Notes: generated by a model from the sequence alone, not told the origin. A DNA stretch of 64,000 nt from Rhodospirillaceae bacterium (GCA_016712715.1 JADJQM010000003.1:124001-188000); one strand, 5' to 3'; shown: positions 6,580 to 16,537, numbered from the stretch's first letter. Numbers and translations: made by a program.

Positions 6580-8165
6580 TTACTGCGCCTGTTCCTTCAC
6601 CTTGAGGAAGCGCAGTTTGGGGTGGTCCTTCTCGGCCCGGTCCAGATGCCAGGCGTTGCGCGCCAGGAACACGTGATCGCCATTGTGGTCCTTGCCGACA
6701 CTGGCCCGCGTCTCGTCGAGGAAGGTCTTCAGCGCCGCCGGATCGTCGCTTTCGATCCACCGCGCCGTGTAGAGGCTGGTCGGCTCGAACCGCACCGGCA
6801 GGCCATATTCGGTCCGGATGCGGTCGGCCAGGATCTCGAACTGCAGGGCGCCCACGACACCGACGATGTAGTCGGTGCCGATCTCCGGGCGGAAAACCCG
6901 GGCGGCACCCTCTTCCGCCAATTGTTCCAGCGCCTTGCCGAGATGCTTGGCGCGCAAGGGATCATCGGCGCGCACGGCCTGCAGATGTTCCGGTGCGAAG
7001 CTGGGGATGCCCACGAACTGCAGCGGCTCACCCTCGGTCAGCGTATCGCCGATCCGCAGATTGCCATGGTTGGGAATGCCGAGGATGTCGCCGGCATAGC
7101 CCTCCTCCGCGATTTCGCGGTCCTGGGCCAGGAAGACGACCGGATTATGGAGGTTGATCTGCTTGCCCGAGCGGACATGCAGCATCTTCATGCCGCGTTC
7201 GAACTTACCCGAGCACAGCCGCGTAAAAGCAATACGATCACGGTGCTTGGGGTCCATGTTCGCCTGGATCTTGAAGACGAAGGCCGTGGTCTTTTCCTCT
7301 GTCGGTTCGACCATGCGTGTCGCCGCTTTCTGCGGACGCGGTGGCGGTGCCATCTCGGCGAGGCCCGTAAGCAGTTCGCCGACACCGAAATTGTTCACCG
7401 CCGAGCCGAAATAGACCGGGGACAGATGGCCTTCGCGATAGGCCGCGAGATCGAACGGCTTCATCAGCCCCGCGCCATCTCGATATCGTCGCGCAGGCGC
7501 TGCACTTCGTCCGGCTTCAGATTGGCGTCGAGCTTGGGGTCATCAATACCTTTAATTTCAACGACATCCTCGTCCTGCTTGCCGCCACGCTCGAACAGGA
7601 TCAGCCGATCCTTCAAAAGATCGTAGCAGCCGCGGAACGTCTTACCCATGCCGATCGGCCAGGATGCCGGCGTCACGTCGAGCGCCAGCTGCTCTTCGAT
7701 TTCCGAGAGGAGATCGAGCGGCTCGCGGCTTTCGCGGTCCATCTTGTTGATGAAGGTGATGATCGGCACGTCGCGCAAGCGGCAGGCGGCGAACAGCTTC
7801 AGGGTCTGCGCTTCGATCCCCTTGGCGGCATCGATCACCATCACCGCGCTGTCGACCGCGGTCAGGGTCCGATAGGTGTCTTCCGAGAAATCCTCGTGGC
7901 CCGGCGTGTCCAGCAGGTTGAACGCACAGCCTTTGTACTCGAAGCTCATCACCGAGGCGGTGACCGAGATGCCGCGCTCACGCTCGACCTTCATCCAGTC
8001 CGACCGCGCGCGGCGCTGCTCGCCACGCGCCTTCACGGCACCGGCCAACTGGATGGCGCCGCCGAACAGCAGCAGCTTTTCCGTAAGCGTGGTCTTGCCG
8101 GCGTCGGGGTGCGCGATGATCGCGAACGTCCTGCGCCGGGATACTTCATTCGGCAGATTGGCCAT
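6580..8165 (-). CDS. prfC: Peptide chain release factor 3 (one-base frameshift)
   Basis: RF3 is a GTPase that recycles RF1/RF2 from ribosomes. The N-terminal half has G1 AHPDAGKTT, G3 DTPGHEDF and G4 NKMD. The C-terminal half (YREGHLSPVYFGSAVNNFGV onward) has the RF3-specific domains. They lie in different frames that meet at about 7464-7471. The upstream frame ends IEMARG-stop, while the downstream frame would read LMKPFDLAAY if the four-base C run (7468-7471, plus strand) had five. Restored length is about 528 residues, as expected. Start ATG 8165 (MANLPNEVSRRRTFAIIAHP) is chosen over an upstream extension. A split gene would not give working RF3; an assembly error is the simpler explanation. 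Confidence 0.92.
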
Positions 8166-8274
8166 GAATCTCTCGGGGTGTCTCAAGGGCAACGGATTGG
8201 TGCGCAATCTAAGCAATTCGGGCGGATTTTCCACCCAAATCCACGCTCAAGGCCGATTCGCAACCAATTGATTT

Positions 8275-9165
8275 TCAGGCTTTTTTGGAACTGACCAGCA
8301 TGACGCCGCCCAGCACAAAGCCGGCACCCACCATCTGTTCGATTGAGACGTCCTCGCCCAGGATCAGCCAGCCGAAAAAGATCGTGGCCACCGGCCCGAT
8401 CGACCCGACGATCGAGACCTTCGAAGCCCCGATCAGCTGAATCGCCTTGGCGGTGAGGAAGATCGGCAGGATGGTCGAAAGACCAGCCATGGCCGCTGCA
8501 TAGGCATAGACCTGCCAGGGCTGCTGGACAGCCTCAACCAGGGGGCTGGCAAGCATGAAATGGATCATGACAGAGACCGCGGCGACGCTGGTCGCGAGTG
8601 CTGCAAAGCGGGTCGATCCCATGCGATTGGTCATCTGGCCGCTGCCCACCAGATAGATGGCGTAGGTGATCATGCACAGAAAGATGAGGCCGCCGCCGAT
8701 CATCGTCGCCCGGTGGTCGCCGGTGATCTCGACGTCGTGCAGGAAAGCAATGCCGATGCCGATATAGGACAGCACCATGGCGAAGATCGCCCGCCTGCTG
8801 ATGGTCTTCCCGAACATATAGACCGAGATCAGCACGACCACGGTCGGATACAGGAACAGGATCAGGCGCTCGAGCCCGGCCGAAATATAGGCAAGACCCA
8901 GGAAATCGAGCAGGCTGGAGAGGTAATAGCCGACGAAGCCCAGGAAGATGATGTTGCGCCAATCCCGCGCCGTCAGCCTCAGTTCGGAATTCCGGCCGGA
9001 CCACCAAGCCGCCGCCAGCAGGGCCGGCAGGGAGAACGCCATCCGGAGCGCCAGGAGCAGCACAGCGTCAACGCCATAGAGATAGGCGAGCTTGACGAAG
9101 ATGGCTTTCATCGAGAAGGCGGCGGAGGCAAGAAACGCCAGCAAAACGCCGCGATTGGCGAGCAT
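8275..9165 (-). CDS. EamA/DMT family transporter
   Basis: A 296-residue protein with about ten hydrophobic segments in two EamA repeats. These include the N-terminal helix with AAFSMKAIFVKLAYLYG and the second-repeat helix KAIQLIGASKVSIVGSIGPV. The end, MVGAGFVLGGVMLVSS, is typical. Members export small metabolites or amino acids by proton exchange; no substrate can be named. It lies about 110 bases downstream of prfC's start on the same strand, so it is transcribed first and may read through into prfC. Confidence 0.9.
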   Translation of the reverse strand: MLANRGVLLAFLASAAFSMKAIFVKLAYLYGVDAVLLLALRMAFSLPALLAAAWWSGRNSELRLTARDWRNIIFLGFVGYYLSSLLDFLGLAYISAGLERLILFLYPTVVVLISVYMFGKTISRRAIFAMVLSYIGIGIAFLHDVEITGDHRATMIGGGLIFLCMITYAIYLVGSGQMTNRMGSTRFAALATSVAAVSVMIHFMLASPLVEAVQQPWQVYAYAAAMAGLSTILPIFLTAKAIQLIGASKVSIVGSIGPVATIFFGWLILGEDVSIEQMVGAGFVLGGVMLVSSKKA

Positions 9166-9558
9166 GATTTGGTCCCGGTCGGAAACGCGTGCAACTCGTT
9201 TCCGACCCTAAACAGCCGGGCCATCTCTGAGTAGCGCGAAACCATGGCCCCATCTGCCGGAAATCGCATGGCGGGCCGACCCGTCACCTTCTCCCTCACC
9301 CCGACCCCTCTCCCGCGAGGGGAGAGGGGCTTTTGCCACGCGATTCCGGTGAGATCACGCGGCCAGACTGTTTATTGCCGGCAGATCTCTTTCCCTCTCC
9401 CCTCGCGGGAGAGGGTCAGGGTGAGGGGGCCTTCCTTGCCACCGACAATCATTCCCAAACCTTGATATCCGCCCCCTGAATCCCCATATGCGGCAAGGGC
9501 TTGGTCCGGGACCCTCGCCCTCCTCACCCATCCATGCAACGAACCTGCGACGTGAACT
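9166..9558. other. Intergenic region with a repeat unit
   Basis: About 390 bases between the divergent EamA and Kef-type genes. It holds the second REP-like unit (9290-9432). Promoters for both genes must lie here, but no convincing -35/-10 pair was chosen. Confidence 0.4.
9290..9432. repeat. Imperfect inverted repeat, REP-like, copy B
   Basis: CTCCCTCACCCCGACCCCTC near 9292 is mirrored by GGGAGAGGGTCAGGGTGAGG near 9410-9428. Each arm has an inner palindrome (CCTCTCCCGCGAGGGGAGAG and CCTCTCCCCTCGCGGGAGAG). Same family as the unit at 5097-5205, with a longer central spacer. Confidence 0.72.
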
Positions 9559-11250
9559 ATGCCGCACGCCACGCCGCTCATTGCCACGATTGTCGGCAGC
9601 CTTGCCTTGGCCTTTGTTTTCGGCACCTTGGCGCACCGGCTGCGCATCTCGCCGCTGGTGGGATACCTGCTGGCCGGTGTGATCGTCGGCCCCTTCACCC
9701 CCGGCTATGTCGCCGATCAGGGGCTGGCGCTGGAGCTGGCCGAGATCGGCGTCATCCTGCTGATGTTCGGCGTCGGCCTCCACTTCTCATTGAAGGACCT
9801 GCTTTCGGTGCGCGCCATCGCCGTGCCCGGCGCCGTCGTGCAGATCGCCTTCGCCACATTGCTGGGCTGGGCTCTGGCCTGGGCGCTCGGCTGGCCGATG
9901 GCCGGCGGCCTGGTTTTCGGCCTTGCTCTCTCGGTGGCGTCGACCGTGGTCCTGCTCCGCGCCATGCAGGAACGCCATGCCCTGGACACGGATCGCGGCC
10001 GCATCGCCATCGGCTGGCTGATCGTCGAAGACTTGGTCATGGTGTTCGTCCTCGTCCTGCTGCCGCCCATCGCCGCCGCCTTTACCGAGGGCCAGGCAAC
10101 CGGTTCCGAGGGTGGCGCCGATTTCCTGATGCCACTGCTGATCACGCTCGGCAAGGTCACGGCCTTCGTGGTCTTCATGCTGGTGGTCGGGCGGCGGGTC
10201 ATTCCCTGGATCCTGCATTACATCGCCCATACCGGTTCGCGCGAGCTGTTCCGGCTTGCTGTCTTGGCAATCGCGCTGGGTGTCGCCTTTGGTGCGGCGG
10301 CCCTGTTCGGCGTGTCCTTTGCACTCGGCGCCTTCTTTGCCGGCATGGTGCTGGCAGAATCCGAGCTCAGCCACCGGGCCGCCGAAGAATCCCTGCCACT
10401 GCGCGATGCCTTTGCGGTCCTCTTCTTCGTCTCGGTTGGCATGCTATTCGACCCAAACATCCTCATAACCAGCCCATTTCTAGTCGCAGCCACGTTCGGG
10501 ATCATCGTTTTCGGGAAATCGATCGCGGCCTTCCTCCTCGTCCGGCTGTTCCGGCATCCGACCGGCACGGCCCTGATCATCTCGGCCAGCCTCGCGCAGA
10601 TCGGCGAATTTTCCTTTATTCTTGCGGCATTAGGCGTCGAACTGAAGCTGCTTCCTCAGGAGGGGCGCGACCTCATTCTGGCCGGCGCCATCCTCTCCAT
10701 CCTGGCCAATCCGGTCCTCTTTGCCGCCATCGATCGCCTCAAAGGGAAAAAAATCGAGGCTCAGGAAATTAGAGCCTCCGCGGACCAGCTCGTCACCACC
10801 GGCCTATCGCATCACACCGTCATTGTGGGGGGTGGCCGGGTCGGCAACGCGCTCATCGACTACCTGCGCCGGGCAGGGCTGCCATTCCTGGTGATCGAGG
10901 ACCGGGCGAACGCCCTGAAGCGCCTGCGGGCGGACGGGATCGAGGTGATCGCCGCCAATGCCGCCGATCCGGAAGCCATCACGGCTGCCAATATAGCCGG
11001 CGCGAGGCGGTTGTTCGAGGCGATCGACAATGCGTTCGAGGCAGGTCAAGCCGTCGAGCAGGCGCGTGCCGCCAATCCATCGCTGGAGATCATCGCCCGC
11101 GCCTTCTCCAGCGACGAGATCGACCATCTCAAGCTCCACGGTGCCGACCGCATCGTGGTGGGTGCGGAGGCGATCGCCCAAGGCATGCTTGGCACGGCCT
11201 TCGGGAATCAGGCCGACATCAGTTCAGCGCCACCTCAAACAGCTGGCTAG
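9559..11250 (+). CDS. Kef/YbaL-type monovalent cation:proton antiporter
   Basis: A 563-residue protein. The N-terminal ~380 residues form a CPA2 exchanger domain with about 12 helices (for example PLVGYLLAGVIVGPF and GVSFALGAFFAGMVLAESEL). The C-terminal part is an RCK/TrkA-N domain beginning HTVIVGGGRVGNALIDYLRR, a GxGxxG nucleotide site, and containing ANAADPEAI and HGADRIVVGAEAIAQGML. The order fits YbaL/RosB or KefB relatives that extrude potassium in exchange for protons, gated by the nucleotide domain. No KefF/KefG ancillary gene is near. The stop lies three bases from that of the convergent rsfS. Confidence 0.9.
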   Translation: MPHATPLIATIVGSLALAFVFGTLAHRLRISPLVGYLLAGVIVGPFTPGYVADQGLALELAEIGVILLMFGVGLHFSLKDLLSVRAIAVPGAVVQIAFATLLGWALAWALGWPMAGGLVFGLALSVASTVVLLRAMQERHALDTDRGRIAIGWLIVEDLVMVFVLVLLPPIAAAFTEGQATGSEGGADFLMPLLITLGKVTAFVVFMLVVGRRVIPWILHYIAHTGSRELFRLAVLAIALGVAFGAAALFGVSFALGAFFAGMVLAESELSHRAAEESLPLRDAFAVLFFVSVGMLFDPNILITSPFLVAATFGIIVFGKSIAAFLLVRLFRHPTGTALIISASLAQIGEFSFILAALGVELKLLPQEGRDLILAGAILSILANPVLFAAIDRLKGKKIEAQEIRASADQLVTTGLSHHTVIVGGGRVGNALIDYLRRAGLPFLVIEDRANALKRLRADGIEVIAANAADPEAITAANIAGARRLFEAIDNAFEAGQAVEQARAANPSLEIIARAFSSDEIDHLKLHGADRIVVGAEAIAQGMLGTAFGNQADISSAPPQTAG

Positions 11251-11253
11251 GTC

Positions 11254-11910
11254 TTAGCCGACAGCCTGCAGCGTTTCCGGTTCCGGCTGGTCGATGCCCC
11301 ACATCTTTTCCAGGCTGTAGAGCTTGCGCACATCCGGCCGGGAACAGATGGATGATGATGTCGTTGCCGTCCACCAGCACCAGTCACCCTGGCTGATGCC
11401 TTCGATGCCGATCGGCTTCGCCCCGGCCTTGGCAAGCTTTTCGGCAATGTGATGCGCCATGGCAGCCAACTGCCGCGTATTGCGACCGGTGGCGATCACC
11501 ATGTAATCGGCGATGGCCGATTTGCCGGAAAGATCAATCGTCACGATGTCCTCGGCCTTGTCCGCATCCAGGGACTTCTCGACCATCTTCAGGAGATTGC
11601 GCGACCATTGGTCGATCGGCCGGGATGCCGTCGGCACAATAGACTTTGTGCCAATCGCCTTCACCGCGGGCTTCTTGCCAGCGGTTTTCGACTTCACGGC
11701 CGTCTTGGATTTTGTCGCCACCTTGGACTTCACGCCATTGGACTTCACTGGCGTCTTCTTGACAGCAGCCTTCGCTCCCTTGGGAGCAGATGCCTTCTTC
11801 GGCGCGGCCTTCTTCGTGGCGGGTTTGCTTTTGCTGGTGCCGGACGCTTTTGTTGCGGTCTTCCGGCGAACCGCGGTGTTCTTTTCGGAAATGGCGTTAA
11901 TCCTCCTCAA
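11254..11910 (-). CDS. rsfS: Ribosome silencing factor RsfS with histone-H1-like N-terminal tail
   Basis: RsfS binds uL14 and blocks subunit joining. The domain starts about residue 98 (RPIDQWSRNLLKMVEKSLDA), continues DIVTIDLSGKSAIADYMVIA and ends near LYSLEKMWG. The first ~95 residues are Lys/Ala/Ser/Thr/Pro-rich (KPATKKAAPKKASAP), like an H1 tail, and there is no later methionine before the domain. About 13 residues after IEGISQGDW read as nonsense (CWWTATTSSSIC). Removing one G near 11341 and adding one C near 11380 restores the expected VLVDGNDIIIHLF. The compensating pair leaves the frame open, so it may be two sequencing errors. Last gene of the obgE-proB-proA-nadD-rsfS run. Confidence 0.88.
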   Translation of the reverse strand: MRRINAISEKNTAVRRKTATKASGTSKSKPATKKAAPKKASAPKGAKAAVKKTPVKSNGVKSKVATKSKTAVKSKTAGKKPAVKAIGTKSIVPTASRPIDQWSRNLLKMVEKSLDADKAEDIVTIDLSGKSAIADYMVIATGRNTRQLAAMAHHIAEKLAKAGAKPIGIEGISQGDWCWWTATTSSSICSRPDVRKLYSLEKMWGIDQPEPETLQAVG

Positions 11911-11931
11911 GCCGGCGTCATGGGATAGAAA

Positions 11932-12554
11932 TCATCGGGGCATCGTCGGCTCTGCCGCCCGTGGACCTGTCTCGCCCCAAAGCCGCCTACGGCGAATTTC
12001 GGTGGCAGAGATCGGGTTCAATCGATGATGCACAAACGTCCACGCCGGCGGTGGCGACGTAACCAGCGTTCGGGCTGCTTGCTCCCGCGCCCGAAAACAG
12101 GCGAATCGCCGTGCCGCCTTAGCGGCCAGTGCACGGTAAGTATATGTCGGACGGTCAAAAACCGCAATTGGCACCAGATGAAAGATCTGTTGCCAATCCT
12201 TCCACTGGTCCATGCCGGCAAGGTTGTCGGCCCCCATCAGCCAGACAAACCGAAAGTTGGCGAACTTGCGGGTGAGGTGCCGGAGGGTATCCGCGGTATA
12301 GCGGGTGCCGAAACGGCGCTCGATATCCGTCACCCGGATGCGCGGGTGATGCGCCACCCGTTTCGCTTCCGCCATCCGGGCTTCAAACGAAGCCATGCCG
12401 GTGCTGCTTTTCAAGGATCCTGGGGTGCCACCATCCACCAGATCTCATCGAGGCCGAGATAAGCCAAGGCAGCCAGGCTGATATCCCGGTGCCCGTCATG
12501 GGCCGGATTGAAGGAGCCGCCCAGGATGCCGATCTTGCGCGCGACCGTGCCCAC
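11932..12554 (-). CDS. nadD: Nicotinate-nucleotide adenylyltransferase (one-base frameshift)
   Basis: Adenylates nicotinate mononucleotide in NAD synthesis. The N-terminal frame from GTG 12554 reads ILGGSFNPAHDGH, the GSFxPxHxGH nucleotidyltransferase motif, then LDEIWWMVAPQDP and a stop. The rest is in another frame (LKSSTGMASFEARMAEAKRV, WLMGADNLAGMDQWKDW, HHRLNPISATEIR, with the SxTxxR motif). One missing base in GGATCC near 12411-12420 would give WWMVAPQDPLKSS and a normal 207-residue enzyme. The start lies two bases after the proA stop, so the two are translationally coupled. NadD is normally essential, which argues for a sequence error rather than gene loss. Confidence 0.88.
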
Positions 12555-12556
12555 GC

Positions 12557-13840
12557 TTACGGCCGTACCTGGCCGTCGCCGCGCACGATGTATTTATAGG
12601 AGGTGAGCTGCTCCGCCCCCACCGGCCCGCGGGCATGGAGCTTGCCGGTCGAAATGCCGATCTCGGCCCCCATGCCGAACTCACCGCCATCCGCGAATTG
12701 GGTCGAGCTGTTCCAGATCACGATGCCGGAATCGATTTCGTTGAGAAAGCGCGCGGCCGTCGCCGCGTTCCTGGTGACGATCGCTTCGGTGTGATGAGAG
12801 GAGTGACGCTCGATATGCTCGATGGCACCATCCACACCGTCGACCACGCGGACCGACAGGATGGCATCGAGATATTCGGTATCCCAATCTTCCGGTGACG
12901 CCGGTGCAACACGCTTATCGAGGGCCTGGATCGCCGAATCGCCACGCAATTCGCACCCGGCCTTGATGAGATCGTCGAGGATCGGTTTCGCAAAGGCGAG
13001 CGCCGGCCGGTCGATCAGCAATGTTTCGGTGGCACCGCAGATGCCGGTCCGGCGCATCTTGGCATTGACCACGATCTTGCGCGCCATCTCGGGGTCGGCT
13101 TCACCATCGATATAGGTGTGGCAGATACCGTCGAGATGCTTCAGCACCGGGATGCGGCTTTCATTGGCGACGCGTTCGATGAGGCCCTTGCCACCGCGCG
13201 GGATGATGAGATCGATGCTCTCGGTCATGCCGAGCATGATGCCGACGGCGGCGCGGTCGGTGGTCGGCAGGCGCTGGACCGAAGCTTTCGGCAGGCCGGC
13301 CGCGCAAAGACCTTCCTGCAGGCAATCGAGGATGGCGGCAGCACTATGCGCACTTTCCGACCCGCCGCGCAGGATCGCGGCATTGCCCGATTTCAAACAG
13401 AGGCCCGCGGCATCCGCTGTCACATTCGGCCGACTTTCATAGATGATGCCGATGACACCGAGCGGCACCGAGACGCGCTCGATCTTCAATCCGTTGGGAC
13501 GGTCCCAGGCACCGAGCGAGCGGCCGACCGGGTCCGGCAATTGCGCGATTTCCTCAAGGCCCGACGCCATGGCCTCGACCCGCTTTGCGTCGAGCAGCAG
13601 CCGGTCCAGCAAGGCACTGGAAAGACCGCGCGCTTGCGCCGCTTTCATGTCGCGTTCATTGGCGGCAAGGATCTTCGCCGACTGCACGCGAATTTCAGCA
13701 GCCATGGCTTTCAGCGCCAGGTCCTTCTTCTCCCGCGGTGCCTGGGCAAGCTTGGTGGAGGCCGCCTTGGCCGCACGGCCCAGCGCCAGCATCTCGTTCA
13801 TCAACGAATCGCCACCGACATCCTTCTTGAGCGCGGTCAT
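12557..13840 (-). CDS. proA: Gamma-glutamyl phosphate reductase
   Basis: Second step of proline synthesis, reducing glutamyl-5-phosphate to the semialdehyde with NADPH. The 427-residue protein shows the family pattern: SVPLGVIGIIYESRPNVTAD, LKSGNAAILRGGSES, and the active-site cysteine region in RRTGICGATETLLID. It ends with FGMGAEIGISTGKLHARGPV and LTSYKYIVRGDGQVRP. The first ~12 residues before MNEMLALGRAAKAAS are extra, so the start may be MNEM instead. It follows proB by nine bases and is followed by nadD after two. Confidence 0.96.
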   Translation of the reverse strand: MTALKKDVGGDSLMNEMLALGRAAKAASTKLAQAPREKKDLALKAMAAEIRVQSAKILAANERDMKAAQARGLSSALLDRLLLDAKRVEAMASGLEEIAQLPDPVGRSLGAWDRPNGLKIERVSVPLGVIGIIYESRPNVTADAAGLCLKSGNAAILRGGSESAHSAAAILDCLQEGLCAAGLPKASVQRLPTTDRAAVGIMLGMTESIDLIIPRGGKGLIERVANESRIPVLKHLDGICHTYIDGEADPEMARKIVVNAKMRRTGICGATETLLIDRPALAFAKPILDDLIKAGCELRGDSAIQALDKRVAPASPEDWDTEYLDAILSVRVVDGVDGAIEHIERHSSHHTEAIVTRNAATAARFLNEIDSGIVIWNSSTQFADGGEFGMGAEIGISTGKLHARGPVGAEQLTSYKYIVRGDGQVRP

Positions 13841-13849
13841 TTGTTGTCC

Positions 13850-14990
13850 CTAGCTGACGACCAGATCATCCCGGTGGATCATCTCATCACGGCCGCGATA
13901 GCCGAGCAAGGCCGCAATCTCCTTCGACTTATGGCCCATGATGAGCTTGGCATCGGCGGCGTCATAGGCGGCAAGGCCGCGAGCGATCTCATTCCCGGCA
14001 TTGTCGACCACCAAGACGGCATCCCCGCGCTCGAAGCGGCCTTCGACCCGGGTGATTCCGGCAGGCAGCAAGGAGCGGCCGCCCTTCAATGCCGCCAGGG
14101 CGCCATCGTCGACCACGAGCTTGCCTTTGGCTTTCAGCGAACCGCCGATCCAGCTTTTGCGCGCGGCCTGGACCGCTCGCCGGCAGGAACCAGGAACAGG
14201 TGCCGCCATCGAGGATCGCCTGTAGCGGATTCATCTCCTTGCCGCTGGCGATCACCATGCGGCAGCCGGCCGACATGGCGATGCGGGCTGCGGCGATCTT
14301 GGTGACCATGCCGCCCGACGAATAACCGGCCGGCGCCACGCCGGCCATGGCTTCGATATCGGCCGTGACCTCGGTGATCTCGCCGATAAAGGCCGCCGAC
14401 TTGTCCTTGCGCGGATCGGCGGTGTAGAGGCCATCGATGTCGGAAAGCAGCACCAGCGTATCCGCGCTGATCATGGCGCCGACACGCGCAGCCAGGCGGT
14501 CATTGTCGCCAAAGCGAATCTCGCTGGTGGCCACGGTGTCGTTTTCATTAATGACGGGCACAGCGCCCATCTGCAGCAGCGTCGCCAAGGTCGAGCGCGC
14601 ATTGAGATGGCGGCGCCGTTCCTCGGTATCGTCGAGGGTGAGCAGGACCTGGGCCACGGTGATACCGTGACGCGCCAGCGTTTCCTGATAGGCATGAGCC
14701 AAGCGAATTTGGCCGGTTGCGGCAGCCGCCTGTTTCTCTTCCAGGCGCAGGACACCATCGGTCAGCCCGAGATGGCGGCGACCAACGGCGATGGCGCCGG
14801 ATGATACCAGCAGCACTTCCTTGCCCTGGGCACGCAAGGCCGCGACATCATCGGCGAGCGCATCGAGCCATTTGCGGCGAATACCACCCGTCTCGTCATC
14901 GACCAGCAGCGCCGAGCCGATCTTGACGACGATGCGCTTGGCGCTGGCGAGCGATCGCTCTTTTCTTGATACCTTCTTCTTGTCACTCAT
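13850..14990 (-). CDS. proB: Glutamate 5-kinase with PUA domain (frameshifted)
   Basis: Phosphorylates glutamate as the first step of proline synthesis. The kinase domain (AKRIVVKIGSALLVDDETGG, VLLVSSGAIAVGRRHLG, VINENDTVATSEIRFGDND, GYSSGGMVTKIAAARIA) is intact up to LDGGTCSWFLPAS. The rest continues in another frame as QAARKSWIGGSLKAKGKL and a PUA domain (LLPAGITRVEGRFERGDAV). The switch is near 14171-14178 (plus strand) and needs one base removed or two added. Restored length is about 380 residues, as usual. Lies between obgE and proA in a conserved run. Confidence 0.92.
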
Positions 14991-15020
14991 GTCAGCGCCC
15001 CCTCGCGCTTCACTGACCCT

Positions 15021-16088
15021 TTAGGCGTCGCCAGCATCGATTTCGATGCCCTGACTCATATCCTTCGCCGCTTCCGCTTCGCGCGCCTTGTCAGTATCGA
15101 TGATTCCAAGCATGGTGCGCATCAATTCCTTGACGCCCATGCCGGCAGCCCCCGACACCCGGTAGACCACTTGCCCTTTCTTGAGCTTCGCGGCTTTCCT
15201 GAGCGCGGCAGCTTTTTCTTCGATTTCCTCTTCGGTCAGCGCATCGCATTTGTTGAGGGCAACCAGTTCCTGCTTGGCGGCGAGCATCGTGCTGTAGGAT
15301 TTCAGCTCGGTGCGGATGGTCTTGTAGGCGCCGGCCACATCTTCCTGGGTCCCGTCGATGAGATGGAGCAGCACACGGCAGCGCTCGACATGGCCAAGGA
15401 ACTTTGTGCCGAGGCCTGCCCCTTCATGAGCACCCTCGATCAAACCTGGAATGTCCGCGAGCACAAATTCCCGCTCATCGACATGCACAACACCGAGCTG
15501 CGGCTTCAGCGTGGTGAATGGATAGTCGGCGATCTTCGGCTTGGCCCGCGACACGGCGGCCAGCATGGTAGACTTGCCGGCATTGGGCAGGCCGACAAGT
15601 CCCGCATCGGCGATCAATTTCAGGCGTAGCCAGATCCAGCGCTCTTCCCCTGGCCAGCCCTGTCCCGCCAGGCGCGGCGCCTGGTTGGTCGCGGTCTTGA
15701 AATGCGCATTGCCGAATCCGCCATCGCCACCGCGACACAAGACGACGCGCTGACCGGGCGTCACGAGATCGAACAGCAGCGTTTCCTTGTCTTCATCGAA
15801 GATCTGAGTGCCGACCGGCACCTTCATGACGATGGTCTCGGAATCGGGGCCGGTGCGATTCTTGCCGCTGCCGTGATAACCGCGACGCGCCTTGAAATGC
15901 TGCTGATAGCGATAGTCAATCAGCGTGTTCAGATTCGCCACGACCTCGACGATGATGTCGCCACCGCGCCCGCCATTGCCGCCATCCGGCCCGCCGAATT
16001 CGATGAACTTCTCGCGCCGGAAGGAGACGCAGCCAGCGCCACCATCACCAGACTTCACGAAAATTTTGGCCTCGTCGAGAAACTTCAT
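15021..16088 (-). CDS. obgE: GTPase Obg/CgtA
   Basis: A ribosome-associated GTPase for 50S maturation and growth control. The 355-residue protein has the glycine-rich Obg fold at the N-terminus (KSGDGGAGCVSFRREKFIEF, GGPDGGNGGRGGDI) and a G domain with P-loop GLPNAGKST, switch region DYPFTTLKPQLGVV, G3 DIPGLIEGA and G4 NKCD. The variable C-terminal domain is short and acidic. Its ATG overlaps the stop of the VOC gene upstream. Downstream come proB and proA, an order frequent in alphaproteobacteria. Confidence 0.97.
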   Translation of the reverse strand: MKFLDEAKIFVKSGDGGAGCVSFRREKFIEFGGPDGGNGGRGGDIIVEVVANLNTLIDYRYQQHFKARRGYHGSGKNRTGPDSETIVMKVPVGTQIFDEDKETLLFDLVTPGQRVVLCRGGDGGFGNAHFKTATNQAPRLAGQGWPGEERWIWLRLKLIADAGLVGLPNAGKSTMLAAVSRAKPKIADYPFTTLKPQLGVVHVDEREFVLADIPGLIEGAHEGAGLGTKFLGHVERCRVLLHLIDGTQEDVAGAYKTIRTELKSYSTMLAAKQELVALNKCDALTEEEIEEKAAALRKAAKLKKGQVVYRVSGAAGMGVKELMRTMLGIIDTDKAREAEAAKDMSQGIEIDAGDA

Positions 16089-16519
16089 TGTATTGGTCTT
16101 TCACCAAGATGCTGGCAGAAGCGCAGCAAATATCCGTCAGGGTCCTGCACCAGGAATTGGCGCTGGCCGGTCTCATGTTCATCGACCCGGTACCAGCGGT
16201 CGACAGGCTCTCGATAGAAGGCAATGCCAGCCCGCTTTACTTTTGCCGCGAGGTTATCGAGATCGTCGATCTCGATCTGCAAGTTGATGCCGCGGCCATA
16301 GGGCTGCGCCATCTCGCCGGTGAGCCACGAACCTTCATTGCTGAACTGCTCGATCATGAGCTGTGCCGCACCGCGTTCGAGATAGGCAAACAGATCTTCC
16401 GGCCGCTCATAGGCCGGACGGAAACCCAGCAGATCGACATAGAACGCCCGCGACCGCGCGAAATCGCTGCAGATCAGTTCGGGCACCAGGGCGTTATAGG
16501 CAAACTCGCTCGGTTTCAT
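16085..16519 (-). CDS. VOC family protein (bleomycin-resistance-like)
   Basis: A 144-residue vicinal-oxygen-chelate protein. The start ATG 16519 (MKPSEFAYNALVPELICSDF) is preferred to an upstream TTG. The paired beta-alpha-beta-beta-beta modules are visible: RSRAFYVDLLGFRPAYERPE, LERGAAQLMIEQF, GINLQIEIDDLDNL and FLVQDPDGYLLRFCQHLG. The last resembles bleomycin-binding proteins of the glyoxalase superfamily. Substrate unknown. Its stop overlaps the obgE start (ATGA), and a strong terminator separates it from rpmA, so it may have its own promoter close to the start. Confidence 0.88.
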   Translation of the reverse strand: MKPSEFAYNALVPELICSDFARSRAFYVDLLGFRPAYERPEDLFAYLERGAAQLMIEQFSNEGSWLTGEMAQPYGRGINLQIEIDDLDNLAAKVKRAGIAFYREPVDRWYRVDEHETGQRQFLVQDPDGYLLRFCQHLGERPIQ

Positions 16520-16537
16520 GTTCAATTCCAAAAACGA

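Noticed and set aside
6580..8165. Two separate genes, each half of RF3
   Set aside because: Each half lacks domains essential for RF3, and a single missing base joins them exactly at the expected residue, so one damaged gene is simpler.
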